Source: Flavobacteriaceae bacterium (lineage in GTDB: Bacteria; Bacteroidota; Bacteroidia; Flavobacteriales; Flavobacteriaceae). Taken from it: a stretch of DNA of 18,572 bases. Made by a program: the position numbers and the translations under genes. The stretch spans positions 1 through 18,572 of the forward strand of contig JADHLU010000004.1 in NCBI GenBank assembly GCA_016780435.1, in the 5' to 3' direction. Shown piece by piece: positions 1 through 6,467 of the stretch (position 1 is the first letter of the stretch; every line of letters starts with the position of its first letter). Under the pieces are notes generated by a model. The model had not been told where the DNA came from. It searched no databases and saw nothing but the letters and a program-made list of their open reading frames with translations.

Positions 1-413
1 TCAAGTTTGCCCAGGCAAGGCTGTCTCCGCCTACCTATGCCCAAATTGCGAGTGAGGCTGCATTAGACACAGAAGCACACTACTTTGAAGAAGTGCTCAA
101 AGAATACAGTGCCCGAAGAAATTTTTTAGTGCACGCCCTACAACAGATTCCAGGAGTGCAAACCGCTATTCCAAAGGGAGCCTTCTACTGCATCGTCAAG
201 TTACCGGTAAAGAGCGCAGAAGACTTCGCGCAGTGGCTTCTAGAACATTTCTCACTCGATAACGAAACGGTCATGGTAGCACCCGCAGCCGGATTCTACA
301 GCACCAAAGGACTGGGAGAAGGTGAAGTACGCATCGCTTATGTGCTTGAGATCGATGCACTAAAAAGAGCCGTACACATACTCGAAAAAGGGCTAGAGGC
401 CTATTTAGCCTGA
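1..413 (+). CDS. PLP-dependent class I/II aminotransferase, C-terminal part (5' end outside window)
   Basis: This is the C-terminal part of a fold-type I pyridoxal-phosphate aminotransferase, most like the aspartate aminotransferases of Bacteroidota. The open frame enters at base 3 with no start in view; the GTG at 93 is internal, because the upstream codons already read as family sequence (KFAQARLSPPTYAQIASEAA). About 137 residues of a usual 390-400 are present. They form the small C-terminal domain: 'IPKGAFYCIVKLP', the 'VMVAPAAGFY' strand, and 'EVRIAYV', whose arginine is the conserved binder of the substrate alpha-carboxylate. The PLP lysine and the rest of the active site lie upstream of the window. 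The stop is followed after three bases by murB, so the two are probably co-transcribed. Substrate specificity cannot be read from this fragment. Confidence 0.9.
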   Translation, partial: KFAQARLSPPTYAQIASEAALDTEAHYFEEVLKEYSARRNFLVHALQQIPGVQTAIPKGAFYCIVKLPVKSAEDFAQWLLEHFSLDNETVMVAPAAGFYSTKGLGEGEVRIAYVLEIDALKRAVHILEKGLEAYLA

Positions 414-416
414 TTC

Positions 417-1430
417 ATGAGTGCACAATCGACTAGATTAACCCCTTACAACACCTTTAACATAGGCGTGATGGCCCGCGCTGTTTACACGCTGACCTCG
501 ATACAGCAGCTTCGCCAATTTCTAGAGTCACACCAATCAGAGCCCTACCTTTTCTTAGGTCAAGGCAGCAATGTGCTTTTCACCAATGACTACCCCTACG
601 ATGTGGCCCTAGTGCGCTGGAAAGGCAAAGCGATAGAACGGCTTTCAGACACCGAGGCCTTACTCATTGCAGCCGCCGGAGAACCATGGCACGATTTAGT
701 CATGTGGTCATTACAACAAGGCTTAGGTGGTTTAGAGAACCTCGCCCTGATTCCTGGATCTTTGGGAGCAGCACCTATACAGAACATCGGAGCCTATGGG
801 GTCGAGCTCAAAGATGTTTTTGAGTGGTGTAAAGCACTAGATCGAATCACCTTAGAGGAGCGAACATTCAACTTTGAAGACTGCGCTTTCGGTTATCGCG
901 ATTCTATCTTTAAAAAAGAACTCAAAGACCGCTACATCATCACCGAAGTAGCTCTGAGATTGAGTCAAAACATTCACGCTGTAAATACCGCTTACGCTCC
1001 TCTAAAACAGTGGTTTGAGCAGTCTCCTCCAACAACACCGATCAGGCCGATCGATGTTGCAGAGGCCGTTTGCGCCATAAGAAGCTCAAAGCTGCCCGAT
1101 CCGAAAATCATTGGAAATGCGGGAAGTTTCTTTAAGAATCCGGTGGTGTCTGCCGAGAAGGCCAAACAGCTTCGTTCGATAGACAGCGAAACTCCACTAT
1201 ACGCCCAATCCGACGGAAGCTTTAAGGTAGCCGCGGGCTGGCTTATTGATCGACTAAAACTAAAGGGGATTAAAAGGGGTAAAGCCGCCGTACACGACAA
1301 ACAGGCGCTTGTGCTGGTCAATACCGGAGGGGCAAGCGGCAAAGAAATTTTTGATCTAAGTGCTCACATCAAGCAACAAGTAGCCGAAACTTATGGCATT
1401 GAACTTGAAGAAGAGGTCACTATTTACTAG
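417..1430 (+). CDS. murB: UDP-N-acetylmuramate dehydrogenase MurB
   Basis: MurB is the cytoplasmic FAD enzyme that reduces UDP-GlcNAc-enolpyruvate to UDP-N-acetylmuramate with NADPH, the second committed step of peptidoglycan precursor synthesis. The 337 residues show the whole family pattern: 'NTFNIG' near residue 12, the FAD-binding 'LGQGSNVLF' (47-55), 'ENLALIPGSLGAAPIQNIGAYG' across about 107-128, 'YRDSIFK' (160-166) with its active-site arginine, and 'NAGSFFKNP' (234-242) holding S237, equivalent to the proton-donating serine S229 of the E. coli enzyme. The C-terminal glutamates (331-333) match catalytic E325. The YRDSIFK-containing form and the length fit the E. coli-like type I MurB. 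The ATG lies three bases after the aminotransferase stop. No sign of degeneration. Confidence 0.97.
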   Translation: MSAQSTRLTPYNTFNIGVMARAVYTLTSIQQLRQFLESHQSEPYLFLGQGSNVLFTNDYPYDVALVRWKGKAIERLSDTEALLIAAAGEPWHDLVMWSLQQGLGGLENLALIPGSLGAAPIQNIGAYGVELKDVFEWCKALDRITLEERTFNFEDCAFGYRDSIFKKELKDRYIITEVALRLSQNIHAVNTAYAPLKQWFEQSPPTTPIRPIDVAEAVCAIRSSKLPDPKIIGNAGSFFKNPVVSAEKAKQLRSIDSETPLYAQSDGSFKVAAGWLIDRLKLKGIKRGKAAVHDKQALVLVNTGGASGKEIFDLSAHIKQQVAETYGIELEEEVTIY

Positions 1431-1439
1431 CAGAGTTCT

Positions 1440-1447
1440 TACCTTTA
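1440..1447 (+). promoter_or_regulatory. possible -7 promoter element (TACCTTTA)
   Basis: TACCTTTA matches the Bacteroidota -7 consensus TAnnTTTG at all but the last position. It lies four bases before the ATG of the small membrane protein gene, which would leave almost no leader. No TTG -33 element is evident at the usual spacing, so this is only a suggestion. Confidence 0.3.
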
Positions 1448-1451
1448 CACT

Positions 1452-1649
1452 ATGAAATTAGTTTTACTCACTGCAGGCTTACTTTTACTTTCTTTTGCAG
1501 GTATAGCGATAAAGCTTTGGGCTAAAAAAGACGGAAAATTTTCAGGAACCTGCGCCAGTCAGAGTCCTTTTCTGAACAAAGACGGAGAAATATGCAGCTA
1601 CTGCGGAAAGACCGCAGATGAAATGTGCAAAAAAGAGGCAGTTAATTAG
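1452..1649 (+). CDS. small single-span membrane protein with CxxC motif
   Basis: A 65-residue protein with an N-terminal hydrophobic helix (about residues 3-23) followed by a short lysine-rich linker and a soluble tail. The tail carries four cysteines, C34, C48, C51 and C59; C48-x-x-C51 in 'EICSYCGK' could bind a metal or form disulfides. With one positive charge at the extreme N-terminus and KKDGK after the helix, topology is unclear: it could be a tail facing the cytoplasm or an anchored periplasmic peptide. From memory, flavobacterial genomes often carry a short 'membrane or secreted protein' just before a sigma factor and lipA, so the position appears conserved. It ends five bases before the sigma gene, so the two are probably co-transcribed. 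No function is known to me; a redox or metal role is inference. Confidence 0.75.
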   Translation: MKLVLLTAGLLLLSFAGIAIKLWAKKDGKFSGTCASQSPFLNKDGEICSYCGKTADEMCKKEAVN

Positions 1650-1654
1650 CGATT

Positions 1655-2206
1655 TTGAATCCAGAGTCTAACGCATCACTTATCGATCGTGCCTTAAGCG
1701 GTGACCAATCCGCCTTCAACACCCTCCTCAACAATCACTGGCAAGAGGTTTACTTCTTCTTGCTCAAGCGCACCGCAAACGAATTAGACGCAGAAGATAT
1801 CGCCATTCAAACCTTCTCGCGCGCTTTTGAGAAGTTGTCTAGCTACGACTCTGCCTTTCAATTCAACACCTGGCTCATATCTATTTCTAAGAACTTGCAC
1901 ATCGATCTGATTAGGGCGAGAAATCGATCGCGCAGCGAAGAGCGACTAAACGCCGATACCGAACTGGTACTTGACGAAAGCCCTAACCACGAAGACCAGC
2001 TTATACTTGAGCAAAGTCAACACCAGCTATTGGAATTCATTCACAAGCTCAACCCGCGCTACCAAAAACTGATCGAGCTCTTTTACTTCGAGTCGAATTC
2101 TATTCGAGAGATCTCAATCTTACTCGAAGAGAGCGAAAACAACGTTAAGGTGACTCTTCTTAGGGCAAGGCGAAGTCTCGCTGAAATTCTAAGGAATAAC
2201 TCTTAA
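1655..2206 (+). CDS. ECF-type RNA polymerase sigma factor
   Basis: A 183-residue sigma-70 family protein with only regions 2 and 4, the layout of extracytoplasmic-function sigma factors. Region 2 spans about residues 14-90: 'DAEDIAIQTFSRAFEKLSSY' is the core-binding part, and 'FNTWLISISKNLHIDLIRA' is region 2.3/2.4, which melts and recognises the -10 DNA. Region 4 spans about 125-178, with the helix-turn-helix 'IREISILLEESENNVKVTLL'. The start is unusual: an in-frame stop lies at 1643-1645 and no ATG is available, so TTG at 1655 (or ATT at 1652) must be used. No anti-sigma gene sits beside it; the neighbours are the small CxxC membrane protein upstream and lipA downstream. What it regulates cannot be read from here. 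Confidence 0.92.
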   Translation: MNPESNASLIDRALSGDQSAFNTLLNNHWQEVYFFLLKRTANELDAEDIAIQTFSRAFEKLSSYDSAFQFNTWLISISKNLHIDLIRARNRSRSEERLNADTELVLDESPNHEDQLILEQSQHQLLEFIHKLNPRYQKLIELFYFESNSIREISILLEESENNVKVTLLRARRSLAEILRNNS

Positions 2207-2211
2207 TTTTG
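2204..2211 (+). promoter_or_regulatory. predicted -7 promoter element for lipA (TAATTTTG)
   Basis: TAATTTTG is a perfect TAnnTTTG. Its first three bases are the stop codon of the sigma factor gene, and it lies 14 bases before the lipA ATG, a sensible distance for a short leader. No TTG is seen at the -33 spacing. It would let lipA be transcribed independently of the sigma gene. Confidence 0.5.
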
Positions 2212-2225
2212 ATAAAAATTGTCGC

Positions 2226-3104
2226 ATGGAATCTGCCGTAGAAAACAAGACCGAAACCACTCGCGTAGCTAAACCCAAATGGATCAGGGTAACCCTGCCG
2301 ACAGGGCAGAAATACAAGCAACTTAGATCGTTGGTAGACACCTATAACCTGAACACCATTTGCACCTCTGGAAGTTGTCCAAATATGGGCGAATGTTGGG
2401 GCGAAGGAACGGCGACTTTTATGATCTTAGGTAACATCTGTACGCGCTCTTGCGGATTTTGTGGGGTGCAAACCGGCAGGCCTGAAAAAGTAGATTACGC
2501 CGAGCCCGAAAAAGTGGCCCGTTCTATCAAGGTGATGGGCATCAAGCATGCCGTTCTCACCTCGGTAGACCGAGATGATCTAAAAGATATGGGGTCTATT
2601 CTGTGGGCTGAGACCATTCGTGCCGTCAGACGCATGAATCCTCAAACCACTATGGAAACCCTGATTCCAGATTTTCAAGGCATAACAGAGCACCTAGACC
2701 GCATTATAGATGCAGCACCCGAGGTGATCTCGCACAATATAGAGACCGTAAAAAGGCTTACCAGATCCGTTCGCATTCAAGCGAAATACGAAAGAAGTAT
2801 GGAGGTTTTGGCCTACCTGAAATCGGCTGGGGCGAGACGCACCAAATCGGGTATAATGCTTGGGTTGGGTGAGACCGAAGAAGAGGTTTTTCAGACGCTC
2901 AGAGACTTGAGAGCCGTTGATGTCGATGTGGTTACTATCGGACAGTACTTGCAGCCTTCAAAAAAACACCTACCCGTCTCTTCGTTTATCACTCCAGAAC
3001 AGTTCAAGGTGTATGAGACGTTCGGATTAGAACTCGGATTCAGACACGTAGAAAGTGGCCCTTTAGTGCGCTCTTCTTACAAAGCACATAAGCATATCGA
3101 TTAA
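2226..3104 (+). CDS. lipA: lipoyl synthase LipA
   Basis: LipA is a radical-SAM enzyme that inserts two sulfur atoms into octanoyl groups on lipoyl domains (pyruvate and 2-oxoglutarate dehydrogenase E2, glycine cleavage H protein). The 292 residues hold both required [4Fe-4S] sites. The auxiliary cluster cysteines are C46, C51 and C57 (CxxxxCxxxxxC), which is sacrificed as sulfur donor. The radical-SAM cysteines are C72, C76 and C79 in CTRSCGFC (CxxxCxxC). Spacing equals that of the E. coli enzyme. The C-terminal 'GPLVRSSY' (about 278-285) carries the conserved RSSY motif whose serine ligates the auxiliary cluster. The gene converges with lpxK and the last bases of the two overlap. The protein appears complete and functional. 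Confidence 0.98.
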   Translation: MESAVENKTETTRVAKPKWIRVTLPTGQKYKQLRSLVDTYNLNTICTSGSCPNMGECWGEGTATFMILGNICTRSCGFCGVQTGRPEKVDYAEPEKVARSIKVMGIKHAVLTSVDRDDLKDMGSILWAETIRAVRRMNPQTTMETLIPDFQGITEHLDRIIDAAPEVISHNIETVKRLTRSVRIQAKYERSMEVLAYLKSAGARRTKSGIMLGLGETEEEVFQTLRDLRAVDVDVVTIGQYLQPSKKHLPVSSFITPEQFKVYETFGLELGFRHVESGPLVRSSYKAHKHID

Positions 3105-4120
3105 CCTGCTGCAGGTTTTCGATCAAACAAGCCCTCTTTAATGCGCTTTACAAACTGCGCATGGGCATCGAATAATAACTGGTGCTCTACTTCTACCAGT
3201 ACGCGCTGCGGTAAGTAATCTTTCCACAATGGAGCCAACTTTACTTCATCTTTTGAAGTAGTTAGCACATAGGCATAACCCTTTAAAGCGCCAAGATCCG
3301 AATCGGTATAGTGATGGTGATCGGGCTTTTCGAAAAAATCAAAGGTGAGCCCCAGCCCTAACAAGTCGTCTCTTAGTTGATTAGCATCTGCCAAGCCAGT
3401 GATCAGCGCTATGCGCTGGTTTACCAAAACAGGCAGCTGACTTAAAAACTGCTCACTGTATCGACTGCAAGCGAAAAACACTTCTTTTGAACACTGTCTA
3501 TTAATACGTGCCTTAATGGCTTCTGCCTCTGCCAAGCTCAACTCATCAGGGCATTTGGTCACTAGCACGAAATCGGCTCGATTTAATTGATTTTTATGAT
3601 CTCTAAGTCTGCCCAGAGGCAAGTAGTGATCGGCATAGAAAGGCCGTTGATAGGTAGTCAGCAGCAGGTTTAAAGAGGCCCTTATGCGTCTATGCTGAAA
3701 AGCATCATCTAGAATGGCGGCTTCTAAGTCTTCACTCTTTAGTAGTTGTTCAATGGCATTTAGCCTATCCGTATCAACAGCGACCGTAACCTGTGATTTA
3801 AACTGCTGATAAAGCTGAAGGGGCTCATCACCCACACTGAGGGCCGTATCGCTTTCAGACAGGCGTCTAAACCCTTTTGATTTACGCTTATAGCCCCTTG
3901 AAATCACAGCTACTCGGTGATCTGCGATGCAGTAGCGCAGAATGAATTCAATCATGGGCGTTTTTCCCGATCCGCCTACCGAAAGATTTCCTACCACTAG
4001 GCTGTTTACGCTTGGCCTATAACTTTTTAACCACCCCCAATCGTACAGGGCATTACGCACATAGACTACCAGTTGGTAGATCAGAGAAATGGGCCATAAT
4101 AGCGGTCTAAAGAAGGGCAT
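3101..4120 (-). CDS. lpxK: tetraacyldisaccharide 4'-kinase LpxK
   Basis: LpxK phosphorylates the 4'-position of the lipid A disaccharide at the inner face of the cytoplasmic membrane, in the Raetz pathway of LPS synthesis. The ATG at 4120 gives 339 residues starting 'MPFFRPLLWPISLIYQLVV', a hydrophobic amphipathic N-terminus typical of the family. The P-loop follows in 'VGNLSVGGSGKTP' (43-55). 'LDDAFQHRR' (137-145) contains the conserved DDxFQHR acidic motif that serves catalysis. A longer frame back to 4195 would run into the divergent nif3-like gene and adds sequence unlike LpxK, so I rejected it. It converges with lipA, overlapping by four bases, and diverges from nif3 with 48 bases between them. 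Confidence 0.95.
   Translation of the reverse strand: MPFFRPLLWPISLIYQLVVYVRNALYDWGWLKSYRPSVNSLVVGNLSVGGSGKTPMIEFILRYCIADHRVAVISRGYKRKSKGFRRLSESDTALSVGDEPLQLYQQFKSQVTVAVDTDRLNAIEQLLKSEDLEAAILDDAFQHRRIRASLNLLLTTYQRPFYADHYLPLGRLRDHKNQLNRADFVLVTKCPDELSLAEAEAIKARINRQCSKEVFFACSRYSEQFLSQLPVLVNQRIALITGLADANQLRDDLLGLGLTFDFFEKPDHHHYTDSDLGALKGYAYVLTTSKDEVKLAPLWKDYLPQRVLVEVEHQLLFDAHAQFVKRIKEGLFDRKPAAG
3103..3117. terminator. short palindrome over the lipA/lpxK convergent stop codons
   Basis: AACCTGC, one central T and GCAGGTT form a perfect dyad, foldable as a 6-bp stem with a CTG loop. On the plus strand it is followed by only two further Ts before CG. It could end lipA transcripts, but the T-run is short and on the minus strand there is none. 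It also codes for the end of LpxK, so it may be fortuitous. Confidence 0.3.
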
Positions 4121-4168
4121 CCCGGCGAAATTATGATAAATTCGTAGAACCCTTAATTCATTTCTGAT
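4121..4168. promoter_or_regulatory. short divergent promoter region between lpxK and nif3-like gene
   Basis: These 48 bases must carry both promoters unless they lie inside the genes. On the plus strand TAAATTCG (4137-4144), and on the minus strand TAATTTCG (4133-4126), each match TAnnTTTG with one mismatch. The minus-strand box would place the lpxK transcript start almost on its ATG. The assignments are weak. Confidence 0.3.
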
Positions 4169-4954
4169 ATGCGTGTGCAAGATGTTTGCGATCAATTAGC
4201 CCTATGGGCCCCTAACGAACTCGCCGAAGATTTCGATAATGTGGGGCTACTCGTAGGAAATCCTGAAGATAGCGTAAAGGGCATTTTAGTCTGTCACGAT
4301 GCATTAGAAGCGATAATTGACGAGGCTATTGCCGTGGGGGCTTCGATGGTGATCTGCTTTCATCCCATTATTTTTTCAGGGCTTAAAAAAATAACTACAG
4401 AACACTATGTAGCTCGCAGCGTCATGAAGGCTATCAAACACTCCGTAGCTATATATGCCCTGCACACCGCTTTAGATAAAATAAACGGAGGCGTTAGCGA
4501 CCTTATGGCCGATGCGCTAAAATTAGAGCGGCGCCAAATACTCATGCCTGAGACTGAGCATTACGGATTTGGTAGAATTGGACTATTGCCAAATCCGCTA
4601 AACCCCAACGACTTTCTGGCCCTTCTTGGTCAAACATTCAAAACTGCCGTAGTGAAACACACTGCTCTGGGATCAAACCGCATTGAAAAGGTGGCTGTTC
4701 TGGGAGGAAGTGGAGCCTTCGCTATTGAAAAGGCAAAAGAGCAAGGCGCAGACGCCTACGTTAGCGCTGACTTCAAGTACCACGACTTTTTCAAGGCCGA
4801 TACAGACTTTCTTTTGGCCGATATAGGGCACTACGAGTCAGAACGCTTTACAAAAAACGCAATAGCTCAAAAGCTTAGGGAAAAATTTCCTAATTTTGCC
4901 GTCACTTTATCAGAACTCAATACCAATCCGGTCAAGTACTATACCTATGGCTAA
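4169..4954 (+). CDS. Nif3-like dinuclear metal-centre protein (DUF34/YbgI type), short form
   Basis: A member of the Nif3/DUF34 family, toroidal hexameric proteins with a two-metal site. They have been linked to GTP cyclohydrolase I-like and metal-related roles, but the physiological function is unsettled. Metal ligands are visible: H65 in 'CFHPIIFSGLK', D103 in 'HTALDK', and H221 and E225 in 'GHYESE', with the same H-x3-E spacing as E. coli YbgI. The protein has 261 residues, close to YbgI (about 247). Many Bacteroidota and Firmicutes homologues are near 365 residues because a PII/CutA-like domain is inserted in the middle. Here the sequence passes directly from 'LKLERRQILMP' to 'GFGRIGLL', so that insert is absent. 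The next gene starts inside its last codons, indicating co-transcription. Confidence 0.9.
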   Translation: MRVQDVCDQLALWAPNELAEDFDNVGLLVGNPEDSVKGILVCHDALEAIIDEAIAVGASMVICFHPIIFSGLKKITTEHYVARSVMKAIKHSVAIYALHTALDKINGGVSDLMADALKLERRQILMPETEHYGFGRIGLLPNPLNPNDFLALLGQTFKTAVVKHTALGSNRIEKVAVLGGSGAFAIEKAKEQGADAYVSADFKYHDFFKADTDFLLADIGHYESERFTKNAIAQKLREKFPNFAVTLSELNTNPVKYYTYG

Positions 4955-5729
4955 AGCTAAAGAAATGAGTGTCGAAGAGAAACTTAGAGCGCTCTACGAC
5001 CTGCAGTTAATTGATTCACGAATAGACACGATTCAAAACTTAAGAGGCGAGCTGCCTATGGAGGTGGAAGATTTGGAAGATGAGGTAGAAGGTCTTAAGA
5101 CGCGTTTAGCCAAACACGAAGATGACATAGATACACTCAACGCTCAAATTGGAGTTAAGAAAATTGCCATTGAAGAGTCAAAGACGCTCATCAAAAAATA
5201 CGCCGACCAACAAAAAAATGTGCGCAATAGCCGGGAGTTTAATTCCCTTAGCAAAGAGGTAGAATTTCAAGAACTCGAAATACAATTAGCCGAGAAGCAT
5301 ATCAAAGAATTCAAGGTTAAGATCGAGCAGAAAAATGAAATCATTGAGCAGACCAAAGAGAAGCTAGCCGAAAGAGAGGCCCACCTCAACCACAAAAAGG
5401 CTGAACTCGATACGTTGCTTGAAGAAACCGCCAAAGAAGAGCAATCTCTGATTAAGCTTTCTGAAGAATACAAGTCAAGCATGGATGAGCGTCTTTCTTA
5501 CGCTTATTCACGCATTCGTGCATCTGTAGCCAATAAATTGGCAGTTGTTTCAGTAGAGCGCGGGGCTTCAGGTGGGTCGTTCTTCACCCTTCCGCCTCAA
5601 GTTCAAGTAGAGATCGCTGCCAGAAAACGGGTCATTACCGATGAGCACAGCGGACGCATCTTGGTAGACCCTGCACTTGCTGAAGAGCAGCATGAGAAAA
5701 TGCAAGCCGTTTTTAAGAAGCTGGCCTAA
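4947..5729 (+). CDS. coiled-coil zinc-ribbon family protein (CT398/zf-RING_7 type) lacking the zinc cysteines
   Basis: A 260-residue protein dominated by a long charged coiled coil (about residues 10-180, rich in E, K, L and Q) with a C-terminal region matching the C4 zinc-ribbon domain of the CT398/DUF164 family. In that family two CxxC pairs hold zinc. Here the positions read S208-GG-S211 and D232-EH-S235, followed by the family signature 'SGRILVDP', and the whole protein contains no cysteine. So the fold is probably kept but zinc binding is lost; as far as I recall this is common to flavobacterial homologues rather than a local mutation. The ATG at 4947 overlaps the nif3-like stop by eight bases; an in-frame start at 4896 is deeper inside that gene and less likely. 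Pairing with a Nif3-like gene is a recurrent arrangement. Function unknown. Confidence 0.88.
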   Translation: MAKAKEMSVEEKLRALYDLQLIDSRIDTIQNLRGELPMEVEDLEDEVEGLKTRLAKHEDDIDTLNAQIGVKKIAIEESKTLIKKYADQQKNVRNSREFNSLSKEVEFQELEIQLAEKHIKEFKVKIEQKNEIIEQTKEKLAEREAHLNHKKAELDTLLEETAKEEQSLIKLSEEYKSSMDERLSYAYSRIRASVANKLAVVSVERGASGGSFFTLPPQVQVEIAARKRVITDEHSGRILVDPALAEEQHEKMQAVFKKLA

Positions 5730-5779
5730 TTCCAGTTTTTAGCCTTAAGCTTTTTCAAATTAATCACCTACTAGCGGGC

Positions 5780-5795
5780 AAACTACCTCGAGTTT
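5780..5795. repeat. small inverted repeat AAACT-6-AGTTT upstream of the photorepair promoter
   Basis: Five-base arms separated by ACCTCG lie directly upstream of the predicted -7 element, where a -33 box would be expected and no TTG is found. It could be an activator site, but a dyad this short arises easily by chance. Confidence 0.2.
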
Positions 5796-5799
5796 AGTG

Positions 5800-5807
5800 T
5801 ATTTTTG
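5800..5807 (+). promoter_or_regulatory. predicted -7 promoter element of the photorepair operon (TATTTTTG)
   Basis: TATTTTTG fits TAnnTTTG exactly, 30 bases before the TTG start of the flavin reductase gene. The transcript would begin at about 5812-5815. No TTG lies 17-23 bases upstream, so the promoter is either weak at -33 or depends on a regulator. Its last four bases belong to the left arm of the large palindrome described next. Confidence 0.55.
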
Positions 5808-5837
5808 TTTAATGATTAATATTAAATCTTAAACAAA
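5804..5837. promoter_or_regulatory. 34-bp palindromic operator candidate controlling the photorepair operon
   Basis: The outer arms TTTGTTTAA (5804-5812) and TTAAACAAA (5829-5837) are perfect reverse complements. The inner part TTAATATTAA (5816-5825) is itself palindromic and shares the same centre (5820/5821). Only the two three-base spacers TGA and ATC fail to pair, so 28 of 34 positions obey dyad symmetry. The site overlaps the -7 box and the expected transcript start and ends at the base before the first start codon, the position expected for a repressor operator. A symmetric two-part site suggests a dimer or tetramer, as bound by MerR-like light-dependent repressors (CarH/LitR family). 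The regulator's identity is inference, since no regulator gene is in the window. Confidence 0.6.
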
Positions 5838-6464
5838 TTGATCAGCCTCAACTCAGAAGCTCTAGCGCAACTACCTAGTCGTCAGCGAGCAACACTCATA
5901 AATAACCTCTGCGGACTTCGCTCAGCCAACCTCATCGCCACAAGAGGAACGGCCACTACTAACCTGGCTATTTTCAACTCGGTCATTCATTTGGGAAGCG
6001 ACCCCGCCTTAATCGGAATAGTCTTCAGGCCTTTAACTGTAGAGCGTCACACCTACGATAACATCAAGGAGTTTAAAGAATTTACAGTCAATGCGGTGAG
6101 TGAGTCGATTGTAGCGAAAGCGCATCAGACCAGTGCTAAATACCCTGAAACCGTGTCCGAGTTTGAGGCGGTTGGATTAACCCCTGTATACCGAGAAGAA
6201 ACACACCTACCTTTTGTAGCGGAGAGCCCTATCCAACTCCTTTGCAGCTATAGCCAAGAGCATGTGCTAGAGAACGGCTGTGTGCTGCTGACCGCCCGTA
6301 TCGAATCGGTACACATTCAGCAATCAGCCCTTGATACCGACATGTTTGTAAATCATAGTAAGGCCAATACCATGGCCATAGGCGGTCTCGATGCCTATTA
6401 CCACGTTACTCTTGAAGGCCGGTACGCCTATGCCAAATTAGATGAACCCCCTAAGTTGCTTTAA
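5838..6464 (+). CDS. flavin reductase family protein
   Basis: A 208-residue member of the flavin reductase-like FMN-binding split-barrel family. Family sequence includes 'ANLIATRGTATTNLAIFNSVIHLGSDPALIGIVFRP' (residues about 30-65), 'RHTYDNIKE', and 'TVNAVSESIVAKAHQTSAKY', the pattern of the flavobacterial 'flavin oxidoreductase' group found beside photolyases. Members bind FMN and some reduce flavin with NAD(P)H; a role in supplying reduced flavin to the photolyases downstream is plausible but not shown. The start is TTG at 5838: an in-frame stop at 5823-5825 excludes a longer protein, and the N-terminus 'MISLNSEALAQLPSRQRA' aligns with the usual start of homologues. It is the first gene of a four-gene operon and lies directly behind the palindromic operator. 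The next gene begins three bases after its stop, in the same frame. Confidence 0.88.
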   Translation: MISLNSEALAQLPSRQRATLINNLCGLRSANLIATRGTATTNLAIFNSVIHLGSDPALIGIVFRPLTVERHTYDNIKEFKEFTVNAVSESIVAKAHQTSAKYPETVSEFEAVGLTPVYREETHLPFVAESPIQLLCSYSQEHVLENGCVLLTARIESVHIQQSALDTDMFVNHSKANTMAIGGLDAYYHVTLEGRYAYAKLDEPPKLL

Positions 6465-6467
6465 GTA

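Noticed and set aside
992..1342. Long antisense frame inside murB
   Set aside because: It is the shadow of a well-conserved gene on the opposite strand and has no family resemblance; the same holds for the other antisense frames, e.g. 5267-5482, 7918-8196 and 13701-13982.
4121..4195. Longer LpxK frame starting at 4195 on the minus strand
   Set aside because: It would overlap the start of the divergent nif3-like gene and adds 25 residues unlike LpxK; the ATG at 4120 gives the family's usual N-terminus.
4896..4946. Earlier in-frame start for the zinc-ribbon family gene
   Set aside because: It lies deep in the end of the nif3-like gene and adds non-family residues; ATG 4947 gives the expected short N-terminus.
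5730..5779. Possible terminator after the zinc-ribbon family gene (AGC-CTTAA-GCTTTTT)
   Set aside because: The stem is only about three base pairs; there is a T-run but no convincing hairpin.
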